Below the pieces are notes generated by a model. That model saw only the letters and a program-made list of their open reading frames with translations, did no database searches and was not told where the DNA came from. Below, piece after piece: positions 25,480 through 33,773 of a stretch of 64,000 nucleotides of DNA (position 1 is the stretch's first letter; each line of letters starts with the position of its first letter). Source of the stretch: EA-27 sp964396265 (GTDB lineage Archaea > Thermoplasmatota > Thermoplasmata > RBG-16-68-12 > EA-27); assembly GCA_964396265.1 (NCBI GenBank), contig CAYNEM010000005.1, positions 1 to 64,000 of the forward strand, given 5' to 3'. The translations under genes were made by a program, and so were the position numbers.

Positions 25480-25486
25480 TTAAATA
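25480..25486 (+). promoter_or_regulatory. Strong archaeal promoter (BRE plus TATA)
   Basis: GAAACG followed by TTAAATA is a near-ideal BRE/TATA pair. No protein gene follows on the plus strand until 25646, but a hairpin begins at about 25508, the expected start of transcription. Confidence 0.55.
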
Positions 25487-25507
25487 GCGCGAGGTCGGTG
25501 TCAAGAT

Positions 25508-25570
25508 GGGGTGTTCGATGGGCAACCTCCCCCCTCCTTGAAAAACCCCACCCATCAAACACCCTTTTTT
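25508..25570 (+). ncRNA. Candidate 63-nt stem-loop small RNA
   Basis: GGGTGTTCGATGGG at 25509-25522 pairs with CCCATCAAACACCC at 25551-25564, giving 14 positions with a single C-A mismatch and a 28-base loop rich in C and A. Six T follow immediately (25565-25570). A BRE/TATA pair lies about 25 bases before the left arm. Together they predict a short transcript made almost wholly of one hairpin, ending at an oligo-T terminator. The alternative is a bidirectional barrier between the divergent reductase and folD genes. No known RNA family is recognised. Confidence 0.45.
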
Positions 25571-25645
25571 CCAATCGGAGGCGGCCGGAATGCCGATGAT
25601 GCGACTCCCAAACCGTTTTAGCGAGAGCCACTGCTCCCGTCGGCC

Positions 25646-26530
25646 GTGGGAGCCTCGATTATCGATGGACGGGCGATCGCCGACGCGATCCGCGGAGAGT
25701 TGAGGGCGCGCGTCGAGGCCTTGGCGGCCCGGGGCACGAAACCCGGCCTCGCGGCCGTCCTCGTCGGACAGAATCCCGCGTCCATGGTGTACGTGAAGGC
25801 GAAAGCCAAGGCGTGCGAGGACTTGGGGATGCAGTCCGTCGTGGTCGAGATGCCCGAGGACACGTCGGAGGACGCGCTCCTTGCCGAGGTCGGGAGGCTG
25901 AACTCGCGGCGTGACGTCCACGGGATCCTCGTGCAGCAGCCCCTGCCGCCAGGCATCCGCATGGAGAAGGCGGTGGCGGCGGTGTCTCCGCTCAAGGACG
26001 TGGATTGCTTCCACCCCGTGAACGTCGGCCTCCTGCTCATCGGGACCCCGCGGTTCTCCCCCGCCACCCCGACGGGCGTCGTCGAGCTCCTCCTGCGAAG
26101 CGGCAACGACCCCTCGGGGAAGCACGTCGTGATCCTCGGGCGCAGCAACATCGTGGGGAAGCCGTTGGCGGCGCTGCTCATGCAGAAGGGGCGTGGCGGG
26201 AACGCGACCGTCACCGTTTGCCACTCTTCGACGCCGAACGTCGCCGCGTTCACGAAGTCCGCGGACATCCTCGTGGCGGCGATCGGGAAGCCCCGGTTCG
26301 TGACGCGGGACATGGTGCGCGCCGGGGCCGTCGTGATCGACGTCGGGATCAACCGCATTCCCGATGCGTCGACGAAGCTGGGGACGCGGCTCGTTGGTGA
26401 CGTGGACTTCGATGCGGTGAAGGAGGTCGCGTCCGCGATCACGCCCGTCCCGGGGGGCGTGGGCCCCATGACGATCGCGATCCTCCTCCGGAATACCTTG
26501 GCGGCCACGGAAACGGCGACGAGCGTCTGA
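25646..26530 (+). CDS. folD: Methylenetetrahydrofolate dehydrogenase / methenyl-THF cyclohydrolase
   Basis: Bifunctional folate enzyme linking methylene-, methenyl- and 10-formyl-THF. Motifs are GLAAVLVGQNPAS near residue 34, YVKAKAKACEDLG near 49 with the catalytic Lys, VQQPLPPGI near 95, LGRSNIVGKPLAALLM near 165 and TPVPGGVGPMT near 271. At 294 residues it is normal. The GTG start fits TTTTAG at 25616 and a leaderless mRNA. It supplies formyl-THF for PurH/PurN and works with MetF. Confidence 0.96.
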   Translation: MGASIIDGRAIADAIRGELRARVEALAARGTKPGLAAVLVGQNPASMVYVKAKAKACEDLGMQSVVVEMPEDTSEDALLAEVGRLNSRRDVHGILVQQPLPPGIRMEKAVAAVSPLKDVDCFHPVNVGLLLIGTPRFSPATPTGVVELLLRSGNDPSGKHVVILGRSNIVGKPLAALLMQKGRGGNATVTVCHSSTPNVAAFTKSADILVAAIGKPRFVTRDMVRAGAVVIDVGINRIPDASTKLGTRLVGDVDFDAVKEVASAITPVPGGVGPMTIAILLRNTLAATETATSV

Positions 26531-26569
26531 CGTTCTCGCATTCATCTCGGAACCCCGAGGGTCCCGGGC

Positions 26570-27124
26570 TCACTCGGTCGACTCCCTGTCCTGCGCGCGA
26601 GGTGGCGGTGTCTCCGCGGGCTTCTTCGGTGGCGGGGGCGGTGCCTTGGGCGGGGGCGGTGGCGGTGCTCCCGCAGTCTTTGGCGGTGGAGGCGCGGCGG
26701 GCTTGGCCCCGGTCTCAGACTTCGCAGACGGGATGCGGATCGGCGTGCTCGGCGCCGCCGGAGCCGGCGTCAGTTTGGACTGCACATGTTCCCAGCACGG
26801 GTCGAGCCAGTCCCGCCACGAGATGTTCGCCTGGAACGGGCTCTCGAGGACGCGCTTCTCCGTCTTCCGCACGGGCGACTGGAAGACGCTCATGCCGACG
26901 TAGTCCTTCGTAGAGACAATCTCGAAGTCGACCGTGCGCAGGATTTCCTTGTCCCAGTTCCACTCGACGTCCACGCGACCGTAGACCGTCTCGATCAGCG
27001 TCGGCCTCTCCGACTTCTTGATCTTCGCGCCCTTCTTCTGAAGCCAATCGAGGATCGCGTCGAACACCTCCTCCTGCTTCACGCCCTTGAAGAGCTTCTT
27101 GTACTCGAACGCGACCTCGGCCAT
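26570..27124 (-). CDS. Hypothetical protein with proline-rich C-terminal tail
   Basis: A 184-residue protein. Residues 1-115 form an alpha/beta domain (VAFEYKKLFKGVKQEEVFDAI, then VDVEWNWDKEILRTVDFEIV). The last 70 residues are a Pro/Lys/Ala-rich tail of PPPPKK runs and are probably disordered. Not recognised. ATG 27124 is chosen although the frame stays open upstream, because upstream sequence is antisense to purD. It diverges from purD. Confidence 0.7.
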   Translation of the reverse strand: MAEVAFEYKKLFKGVKQEEVFDAILDWLQKKGAKIKKSERPTLIETVYGRVDVEWNWDKEILRTVDFEIVSTKDYVGMSVFQSPVRKTEKRVLESPFQANISWRDWLDPCWEHVQSKLTPAPAAPSTPIRIPSAKSETGAKPAAPPPPKTAGAPPPPPPKAPPPPPKKPAETPPPRAQDRESTE

Positions 27125-27238
27125 GGGCTCCCGGAGGACGGTGGCGGGAAAGTAGGTTTCGGCCGCGCCCCCGAACGTGTGCTCCCCGATCCGGGCAGCG
27201 ACGGGAACCCTTTTGGCGGCGCCCGCGATGTCGCGGCG

Positions 27239-28573
27239 GTGAAGGTCCTCGTCGTCGGCGGGGGAGGCCGGGAGCACTGCCTTGCCGAAACGTTGCGGCG
27301 CTCGGGCGCGGACCTGCTGGCGGTGATGGGGGATCAGAATCCCGGCATCCGCCGCGCCGCCAAGGAAACGGCGATCCATGATGTCACGGACGCGGACTGG
27401 ATCGTGGAATGGGCGAAGTCCCGCGGTCCCGACGTGGCGGTGGTCGGGCCGGAAGCCCCGCTCGCCGCCGGCCTCACCGACGCGCTGGAGGCCGCGGAGA
27501 TCCCGGTCGCGGGCCCCACGAGGTCGGCCGCCCGGATCGAGACGGACAAGGAGTTCTCGCGCGACCTCCTGCGGGAGGCCAGGATCCCCGGTGCGGTCGA
27601 CTTCTGGGCCTTCGACGACCTCGCCACGTTCGACGCGTGGCTGAAGGACTGCGAGATCGAACTCGTGGTGAAGCCCCTCGGGCTCACAGGCGGCAAGGGC
27701 GTGAAGGTCATGGGCGACCATCTGGCGAACTACGACGAGGTCCTCGAGTACGGCCGGGAGATCCTCGAGTCCCGCATCGGCGGGGCGTCTCGGTTCCTGG
27801 TCGAGGAAAAAGTCGTCGGCGAGGAGTTCTCGCTGCAGTGCCTGACGGACGGGAAGACGGTCGTGCCCGCGCCGCTCGCGCAGGACCACAAGCGCGCGCT
27901 CGAGGGGGACAAGGGCCCGAACACGGGCGGCATGGGGTCGTACAGCGACGCGGACCATCTCCTCCCGTTCCTCACCGCCAAGGACCGCGACGAGGCGCTG
28001 GGGATTTGCAAGAAGGTCGTCGAGGCGATGCGCAAACGCGGGACGCCGTTCAAGGGCTGCCTCTATGGCGGCTTCATGGCGACGCGGGACGGCGTGCGCG
28101 TGCTCGAATTCAACGCGCGGTTCGCCGACCCGGAGTGCATGAACGTCCTCCCGCTCCTCGCAGGCGACTTCGGGGACGCGTGCGAGCGGATCGCGACGGG
28201 GTCCCTCAAAGCAGACCTCACGTTCCACAAGAAGGCGACGGTCTGCAAGTACGTCGTGCCGATGGGATACGGGACGAGGTCGATCGCGGGGGAGCGGCTT
28301 GTCGTGGACGAGGCGGGGATCGCCGCCACCGGAGCGCACTTGTATTATGCGTCGGTGAACGAGGTTGAGGGGGCGGCGGTGACGACGACCTCGCGCGCCC
28401 TGGCGGTGGTCGGCATCCATCACAACCTCGAGAAGGCCGAGCATCAGGCGGAGGAAGCCCTCCAGTTCGTGAAGGGGAATGCGTATGTGCGCCACGACAT
28501 CGGCACGAAGGCGGCGATTCGACGGAAGGTCGAGAGGATGAAACGACTTCGAGGGAAACCCACAAATAAGTAG
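27239..28573 (+). CDS. purD: Phosphoribosylamine-glycine ligase
   Basis: ATP-grasp enzyme joining glycine to phosphoribosylamine. Motifs are KVLVVGGGGREHCLA at the N terminus, VGPEAPLAAGLTDAL near residue 75, KPLGLTGGKGVKVM in the ATP-grasp, GPNTGGMGSYSDA near residue 223 and EFNARFADPECMNVLPLL near 286. The length of 444 residues is normal. GTG 27239 aligns with the family start and with a CCTTTTGG box about 27 bases before it. Confidence 0.96.
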   Translation: MKVLVVGGGGREHCLAETLRRSGADLLAVMGDQNPGIRRAAKETAIHDVTDADWIVEWAKSRGPDVAVVGPEAPLAAGLTDALEAAEIPVAGPTRSAARIETDKEFSRDLLREARIPGAVDFWAFDDLATFDAWLKDCEIELVVKPLGLTGGKGVKVMGDHLANYDEVLEYGREILESRIGGASRFLVEEKVVGEEFSLQCLTDGKTVVPAPLAQDHKRALEGDKGPNTGGMGSYSDADHLLPFLTAKDRDEALGICKKVVEAMRKRGTPFKGCLYGGFMATRDGVRVLEFNARFADPECMNVLPLLAGDFGDACERIATGSLKADLTFHKKATVCKYVVPMGYGTRSIAGERLVVDEAGIAATGAHLYYASVNEVEGAAVTTTSRALAVVGIHHNLEKAEHQAEEALQFVKGNAYVRHDIGTKAAIRRKVERMKRLRGKPTNK

Positions 28574-28592
28574 CACTACGTACAGGTACACG
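28563..28592 (+). promoter_or_regulatory. Promoter and possible operator of the RelE-type toxin-antitoxin operon
   Basis: AATAAG at 28564-28569 sits at TATA distance from GTG 28592. Between them, ACGTACAGGTACACGT (28578-28593) is a partly symmetrical element with two GTAC cores, in the place where antitoxins usually bind to repress their own operon. Confidence 0.35.
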
Positions 28593-28888
28593 TGATCCTT
28601 GAGCTTCCGGAGTCCGTCGTGGGCAACGGGCCCACAATGGCAACCATCGTCGAAATCGGACGGATCGTCGAACGTGCACGACTGGAGCCACCGCTCAGCC
28701 TTGCAGAGATCGGGCGGAGGATGAGGGCGAAGCGCGTCCGGCATTCTACGGTCCGCGCGTGCGTTGACTTCCTCCACCGTCTCGGGTTCGTGACCGTCGG
28801 GAGCAAGGGGGTCGAGTGGACTTACTCCCGCGACGAGCGGTTCTGGAAGGCAGCCCGCAAGAGCGTTCCCTTGGGCGGGGAGGCCTGA
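28592..28888 (+). CDS. HTH antitoxin-like protein
   Basis: A 98-residue winged-helix-like protein. LSLAEIGRRMRAKRVRHSTVRACVDFLHRLGFVTV (residues about 36-70) forms helix-turn-helix and recognition helices, followed by a wing strand VEWTYSRDERFW. It starts with GTG 18 bases after purD and lies just before the toxin-like gene. A role as DNA-binding antitoxin and autorepressor is inferred from this position. Confidence 0.65.
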   Translation: MILELPESVVGNGPTMATIVEIGRIVERARLEPPLSLAEIGRRMRAKRVRHSTVRACVDFLHRLGFVTVGSKGVEWTYSRDERFWKAARKSVPLGGEA

Positions 28889-28905
28889 CCTCGCCGCCCT
28901 ACCGC

Positions 28906-29217
28906 GTGGGCTTGGAGTCCCCTCATGTGGAGCGCCAGTTCGCGGACGCACCCCGCGAAGTCCGCGATTCGCTTCGGCGTCACGCGCGTCGACTCGGGGA
29001 CAATCCTCAGGTCGGCTCCTACGTTCCCGTCCGGATGGTTCCCAAGGCCACCCTCCGGGGATGGAAGGCGCGCATCGGCCAGGTGGAGCGGTTGTACAAA
29101 CTCGACCTACCTCGGGGATGGCGTGCCCTTTACGTGGTTCGGACCGAAGGCGCCAACCGGATCGTGCTCGTCATCGAGCTCCTCAGCCACGGGGACTACG
29201 AACGGCTGTTGGGATAG
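28906..29217 (+). CDS. RelE/ParE-like toxin
   Basis: A 103-residue protein with the RelE-type layout: helix PHVERQFADAPREVRDSLRRH, then basic strands (VERLYKLDLPRGWRALYVV) and a final strand-helix IVLVIELLSHGDYERLLG. Members cleave mRNA on the ribosome. GTG 28906 is the most likely start; the frame stays open upstream through the antitoxin end. Partner of the 28592 HTH protein. Confidence 0.7.
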   Translation: MGLESPHVERQFADAPREVRDSLRRHARRLGDNPQVGSYVPVRMVPKATLRGWKARIGQVERLYKLDLPRGWRALYVVRTEGANRIVLVIELLSHGDYERLLG

Positions 29218-29286
29218 GGCTGAGGACCTGTTCGGGATTCGCGGACACGCAAAGCCTAAGAACACCTCCTACGGTCGCGGCTCTCC

Positions 29287-29904
29287 GTGAAGGACCTGGA
29301 TCGGATCGTCGCACATCTCGAGAAAGACCTCGACGAGAAGGACCGCGTCCGGGAGGCCTCCCTCCGTGCAGCGCGGTCGATCACGCGCCTCGCGAGCACC
29401 GCCATCCGCGGGATGCACCGCGCAGAGGACGTCGAGAAAGAGCTCAAGGCCCTCCGAGGCGAAGTGCTCGCCTTGGGGAGATCCCTCCGGAGCCACCCAG
29501 AGTTCTGGTCGGGCGGCACGGTGGAGGGTGCCCTCCAGGAGGCGTCCGAGGCGGCAATCGTCCACGCAATCCTCCGAGACCGCCCACTCCCAGGGCCGGA
29601 CGAGGTGGGCGTGACCGGCGCCGCCTACGTTCTTGGCCTCGGGGACTCAATCGGCGAACTCCGACGGCTCGCCCTCGACCGCCTGCGTGTGGGAGCCCTC
29701 GATGAGGCAAATCGATTCGTCGACGCGATGGAGGAGATGTACCACGCACTCCTACGCTTCGACTACCCCGACGCGATTGTAGCGGTGCGCCACAAGCAGG
29801 ACGTCGCGCGGAGCCTCCTGGAGCGGACACGCGGCGAACTGGCGGTCGCGACCCGAAGTGCGGAACTCGAGCGGAAGCTGGCGCGCCTAACGAAGAGGCG
29901 GTGA
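29287..29904 (+). CDS. Translin-family protein
   Basis: All-helical translin/TRAX fold of 205 residues. The diagnostic C-terminal block reads YVLGLGDSIGELRRLALDRL near residue 116, followed by MEEMYHALLRFDYPDAIVAVRHKQDVARSLLERTRGEL. The helix with EASEAAIVHAIL near residue 87 holds acidic residues at the place of TRAX catalytic Glu. Archaeal members bind and can cleave RNA as octamers. It is monocistronic, with CTAAGAAC upstream near 29258. Confidence 0.9.
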   Translation: MKDLDRIVAHLEKDLDEKDRVREASLRAARSITRLASTAIRGMHRAEDVEKELKALRGEVLALGRSLRSHPEFWSGGTVEGALQEASEAAIVHAILRDRPLPGPDEVGVTGAAYVLGLGDSIGELRRLALDRLRVGALDEANRFVDAMEEMYHALLRFDYPDAIVAVRHKQDVARSLLERTRGELAVATRSAELERKLARLTKRR

Positions 29905-29941
29905 AGCTCCCATCCAGCTGCCGACCCGCAATCGTTCGATC

Positions 29942-30139
29942 CTAGCTTCGATTCCCAACCTCGGGTCCCCATCGACCCGCCAGGAACGCTGCGAAGAAGA
30001 GCAGAGAGAACTGCGTTAGCAGCAGGAGGGGTAGAAGCCAGCTCGGTATCACGCCCAACATCAGAAGTGGAGCGCCGACAAAGCTGATCGCTGCAACCGT
30101 GAGGTAGAACCACCTAGGCTTGAGGCTCTCGAGTTTCAT
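29942..30139 (-). CDS. Small two-helix membrane protein
   Basis: A 65-residue protein with helices at about residues 11-31 and 34-54 and a basic N terminus (MKLESLKPRW), so the N terminus is probably inside. Not recognised. It lies 56 bases after the end of the HTH gene at 30196 on the same strand and could belong to that operon. Confidence 0.6.
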   Translation of the reverse strand: MKLESLKPRWFYLTVAAISFVGAPLLMLGVIPSWLLPLLLLTQFSLLFFAAFLAGRWGPEVGNRS

Positions 30140-30195
30140 GAAGTTCGATCCCCCACATCGGTCGGCCCGTACTTGATGGTACCGGGCTAGCAGCC

Positions 30196-30645
30196 TCACT
30201 TCTCCCAGGTGACGCGTAGGCTCGTGACGAGGGACACCGGCCTCTGGTTCTTCCCCTCGCGCCGCACCGCCACGAGGCCCCACGCCTCAAGCGCCGCCAG
30301 ATCGTCGTACGTGTTCTTGTAATCCCGCCGGAGCTTCGCCGCCAGATCCTTGATCGACCCGGCCTCGGCGTGGCGCAGGTACTCGAGCATCTCGACGCGC
30401 CGCGGGGTCAAGGCGCGGAACACGTCCGGGGTGTCGAACACGGTCCGATCCTCGAGCGCGCCGCCCTCGTCCCGGAGGGCCTTCCAGACGACGTAGTCGT
30501 CCACTGCGAGGGGGTCTGCGCACCGCTCGACGAACACCCGCTGCCGGAGCCCGTCGAAGGCGCCGTGGCGACCTTCCAGCTCCGCGACCTCCCTCGCGAC
30601 GTCCCCCTTCCCCAAGTCCCGGGCCACTTCGACGCGCACGGTCAC
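30196..30645 (-). CDS. Winged-helix DNA-binding protein, antitoxin-like
   Basis: A 149-residue protein with a C-terminal winged helix: LTPRRVEMLEYLRHAEAGSIKDLAAKLRRDYKNTYDDLAALEAWGLVAV, then a basic wing. This resembles the HVO_A0114-like HTH proteins of archaeal toxin-antitoxin pairs. Its GTG overlaps the stop of the 30642 gene (GTGA), so the two are translationally coupled. It probably binds and silences the operon promoter. Confidence 0.75.
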   Translation of the reverse strand: MTVRVEVARDLGKGDVAREVAELEGRHGAFDGLRQRVFVERCADPLAVDDYVVWKALRDEGGALEDRTVFDTPDVFRALTPRRVEMLEYLRHAEAGSIKDLAAKLRRDYKNTYDDLAALEAWGLVAVRREGKNQRPVSLVTSLRVTWEK

Positions 30646-30944
30646 AGCTCCGAGAGGTCCATGGTCAGGAGGTTCCGCCGAAAGGTCTTCACCAGCTTGA
30701 GAACGTCCGCAAGGGGGCGGTCCCGCCAAGCGGTCCGATCCTTGAGCTGCCCGGACTCGTCGTAGCGGTCCACGTGGTCCTGACCCTCCCAACTGTCCCA
30801 CCGGACGGTCGGGAACCAGGCCCCGTCCCGGAGGGTCCGGTACGTGTAGCCGTAAAAGGATCGCCGGGTCCCCTCGAAGGCCTCGACCGCGTCCAGGACC
30901 TCGTCCCGGCGCACCCAAATCCTCTGCCGAACGACCCGGGACAT
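30642..30944 (-). CDS. Putative toxin, TumE/DUF6516-like
   Basis: A 100-residue protein: RIWVRRDEVLDAVEAF, then strands SFYGYTYRTL and TVRWDSWEGQDHVDRYDESGQL, then a basic C-terminal helix DVLKLVKTFRRNL. The layout and the coupled downstream winged-helix gene match archaeal TumE/TumA-like pairs; family assignment is by pattern only. ATG 30944 is supported by GTTTATCG about 27 bases upstream. The frame is open further up without coding character. Confidence 0.6.
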   Translation of the reverse strand: MSRVVRQRIWVRRDEVLDAVEAFEGTRRSFYGYTYRTLRDGAWFPTVRWDSWEGQDHVDRYDESGQLKDRTAWRDRPLADVLKLVKTFRRNLLTMDLSEL

Positions 30945-31189
30945 GTCAAAGCCGCATGGCCGGTCAGGGTCGATAAACCCTTGCCCTTGACTCGCGCCCT
31001 TCGAACTGTCTGGCCAGGGGGTCTCCGAAGTGAAAACAACGACGGGGAGAGATTCGTTTACGAATCGAGCCATAAAACTATCCGCGACCTACTGGCTCAC
31101 TCGTTTCTTGATGAGACCATACGATATCGGTTTCCGCGAATGTTGACGAAACGTTCTTACGAAAAAGAGGCGCATGCGACGATACTTCC

Positions 31190-32101
31190 ATGGGCAATCT
31201 GCACGGTTCCGGGGAGCGTTCCGGCAGTCCCTTGGTCGAACTAGCACCCCCCATCCAACGCTCCCGGAGCTTTGCCCAGGTCGTCGCCGTCCTACAGAGG
31301 CTGAACGACCTCGATGCCGCCGTCGCGAACGCGATCGCGACCTCCCAGGTGCCCCCCTCGGAGGTCCGGCTCCTCCTCCGGGCGGAGTCCCCGATTCCGG
31401 CCGGGAATGCGCCTGCCTTCCAGTTCATGCGGCAGATCTTCGCCCAGGTCGGGCTTCCGCTGACCGTCGAGGCGCTTGGCCGCTTCTCCCTGACGTTCGG
31501 CCTGGAAAGCACGCCCTACGCCCACCTGTTCGCAGGGGACCGACCCGCGAAGACGTGCGCCTTCGTGAGCGAGGCGCTGTCCCGGTTCCTCGCCGCCGAC
31601 CTCGGCCTCCCCGCGGAGGTAGAGGAGGTCGCCTGCCGGAACGCCGAGGATCCGAGGTGCCTATTCGTGGCGGCTCTCGACCCGCTCGCGGTCCGCACGA
31701 CCGTCCTCGATGCGGTCGATTGGTCCCTCCTCCGAAGGCTCGGATCCAAGGGAGACCTCGCGGAATCCCTCATGCTGTCCCAGGACGAGTTCGACTTCCG
31801 AATGGAACGTCTCGCGGGGTACGGCCTCGCGACCGCAGAAGCGAAGCGGACCCCGGAGGGCGACGATGCCCTCTTCCAGGGCCCGGCGGCGGAGGAGTTC
31901 GAGACCCCGTGGCGGAAGGTCACCGAGCTCACGGAGGCGATCGCGGACGCGCAATCGTTCGCGGAGGCCGTCGCGTATGTCGCACCCAAGGAGCCCCGCG
32001 GCGAGACGTCCGCGGACGCGGAGACCGCGATTCTGGCGGCGGAGTGCCACAGCTTCGCGGAGCTGCTCGCGCGGTCGAGTCGAGGGAGGTCGTCGGAATG
32101 A
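31190..32101 (+). CDS. V4R-like sensor protein with C-terminal HTH-like region
   Basis: A 303-residue protein. Residues about 60-165 resemble a 4-vinyl-reductase (V4R) small-molecule-binding domain, ending with the typical VEEVACRNAEDPRCLFVA Cys segment. Residues 175-215 look like a helix-turn-helix, and an acidic Ala/Glu-rich tail follows. Its stop overlaps the start of the KaiC-like gene (ATGA), so it is the first gene of a coupled cassette. It is likely the ligand sensor for that ATPase module. Confidence 0.65.
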   Translation: MGNLHGSGERSGSPLVELAPPIQRSRSFAQVVAVLQRLNDLDAAVANAIATSQVPPSEVRLLLRAESPIPAGNAPAFQFMRQIFAQVGLPLTVEALGRFSLTFGLESTPYAHLFAGDRPAKTCAFVSEALSRFLAADLGLPAEVEEVACRNAEDPRCLFVAALDPLAVRTTVLDAVDWSLLRRLGSKGDLAESLMLSQDEFDFRMERLAGYGLATAEAKRTPEGDDALFQGPAAEEFETPWRKVTELTEAIADAQSFAEAVAYVAPKEPRGETSADAETAILAAECHSFAELLARSSRGRSSE

Positions 32102-32979
32102 CGGAAACGTTGGTACGATCCGGTATCTTCGGACTGGACCCGTTGATCGGGGGTGGCTTCCGGGAGAAGACCGCAAACGTGGTCGTCGGCTCCTCGGGCA
32201 CGGGGAAGACGACGTTCGCGATGCAGTTCATCATGCACGGCATCGACGAGGGGCAGCAGGGCCTCTACGTGACCCTCGAGGAGACGCCGGAACAGATCGT
32301 CCGCGAGGGCGAGCTGATGGGCTTCCGGATGCAAGAGCAGCTCGACAAGAACCTCTTCTTCATCCACCTGAAGGGCAAGAACTTCAAGAAGATGATCGAG
32401 GAGCAACTCCCGGCGCTCGTCAAGGCGCGCGCGGACTACGACATCAAGACGCGCGTCGTGATCGACCCCATGACGCCCGTGATCTGGGCGACGCCGGACC
32501 GGCTCGAGCAGCGCGAGCTCATCGGCCGTCTGTTCTACACGCTCAAGGAGCTCGGCGTCGTCGTCGCGACCGTCGAGGAGCATTCGAAGCCGGGCGAGAC
32601 CATCGGCGAGGACGTGCTGCTCCCGATCTATCTGAGCGACGGCGCGTTCCACGTGGAGTACTACCCCGTCGGCGGTGCGTTCAACCGCACGCTCAAGGTC
32701 ATCAAGATCCGCGGCGCGCACCATGGCGAGGGCGTCTACCCGTACTTCTTCGCGCGCGGGGCCGGCGTGATCGTGCGCGCATCCGCGGGCGAGATCCCTG
32801 CGGCGGGCGCTGCGCCCGACCACACCGCCATGTTCGACCGGGCGCTCAAGACGGCGCAGGAGCGGAAGGCGCCTCCGTTCGTGCTCGCGAAGATCGACAC
32901 GATGCGGAAGAACTGGGATTACGCATACTCACCGCAAGAGGCCCTGCAGATCCTGTTCGACATGTACGGGCTGAAGTGA
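32098..32979 (+). CDS. KaiC/RadA-like ATPase
   Basis: A single-domain KaiC-family ATPase of 293 residues. Walker A GSSGTGKT is at 31-38 and the catalytic glutamate pair at 61-62 (LEETPEQ). Walker B lies in TRVVIDPMTPVIWA near residue 122, and the KaiC-like TLKVIKIRGAHHGEG comes near residue 200. A C-terminal extension of about 70 residues is specific. It overlaps both neighbours by one to four bases. All catalytic residues are present, unlike the 53902 and 54635 genes, so it should bind and hydrolyse ATP. Confidence 0.9.
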   Translation: MTETLVRSGIFGLDPLIGGGFREKTANVVVGSSGTGKTTFAMQFIMHGIDEGQQGLYVTLEETPEQIVREGELMGFRMQEQLDKNLFFIHLKGKNFKKMIEEQLPALVKARADYDIKTRVVIDPMTPVIWATPDRLEQRELIGRLFYTLKELGVVVATVEEHSKPGETIGEDVLLPIYLSDGAFHVEYYPVGGAFNRTLKVIKIRGAHHGEGVYPYFFARGAGVIVRASAGEIPAAGAAPDHTAMFDRALKTAQERKAPPFVLAKIDTMRKNWDYAYSPQEALQILFDMYGLK

Positions 32980-33773
32980 TGACGATGGCGGCGAAACCTT
33001 CCCTGGAAAAACGGCTCGAGGCGGAGACGGTCACCCTCCTCAAAAGTCTGCTCGAGATGGAGCTCCGCCGCGTCCGCGACGACTTCGGCTTCGACATCTC
33101 CATGCTCATCGGGGTCGACGGGCGCATCTTCGCGACGAGCATCCCCGACGTGCTCGACCCGCGGCAGTACCGTCTCCTCAACCTCGTGAAGGCGAACCTC
33201 CCGAGCATCTGCGCGCAGCTCACGAACGAGTCGATGAGACTCAACTTCACGCAGTACGAGAACGGCGTCGTCCTCATTGCGCCCGTCGGCGGACGCGCGT
33301 TCCTCGTGCTTCTCTCCGGGAAGGCGCAGGACGTCACAACGATGGGGGACACGTTCGCGCACGTGCGGCACGCGGCGGAGGTGCTGCAGCACGTGTTCCA
33401 GCAGCGGCCGATGAGCGCGGAGGCGCTCGCGGGCTACGAGGCGGAGACCGCGGACGAACTGCGGCGGCTCAGTCGTCGGCTGTTCGTCGAGAAGTTCGAG
33501 GAGACGCCAACGTTCCGGCGGAACATGGACCTTCACAATTACCTGAAGACGGAACTGACCAAGGCCGTCGGCGTGGGGAGCGTGCAGGAGTACCTCACGC
33601 ACGCATACAACGAGGTCGGCACCTCCGCGCCCCACATGAGGGACGAGCAGTGGCTCACGGTCCTGGACCTCCTGGTCGGGCGCGTCCGGGAGGCCGGCGG
33701 CGACGTGCTCGCGGAACGGTGCGCGCAGACGTGGGTCCCCGAGGCGAAACGGCGTTTGAAGGCGTTCGTATGA
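32979..33773 (+). CDS. Roadblock/longin-like protein
   Basis: A 264-residue protein. Residues 30-145 alternate strands and helices as in roadblock domains: FDISMLIGVDGRIFATSIPD, then VVLIAPVGGRAFLVLLSGK and a long helix. The C-terminal 100 residues are helical. Its ATG shares a base with the KaiC stop, and its end overlaps the next ATG. It may couple the ATPase to a partner. Confidence 0.65.
   Translation: MTMAAKPSLEKRLEAETVTLLKSLLEMELRRVRDDFGFDISMLIGVDGRIFATSIPDVLDPRQYRLLNLVKANLPSICAQLTNESMRLNFTQYENGVVLIAPVGGRAFLVLLSGKAQDVTTMGDTFAHVRHAAEVLQHVFQQRPMSAEALAGYEAETADELRRLSRRLFVEKFEETPTFRRNMDLHNYLKTELTKAVGVGSVQEYLTHAYNEVGTSAPHMRDEQWLTVLDLLVGRVREAGGDVLAERCAQTWVPEAKRRLKAFV

Noticed and set aside
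27125..28951. Upstream extension of the 26570-27124 gene
   Set aside because: The extra 600 codons are antisense to purD and the HTH gene; coding character starts at ATG 27124.
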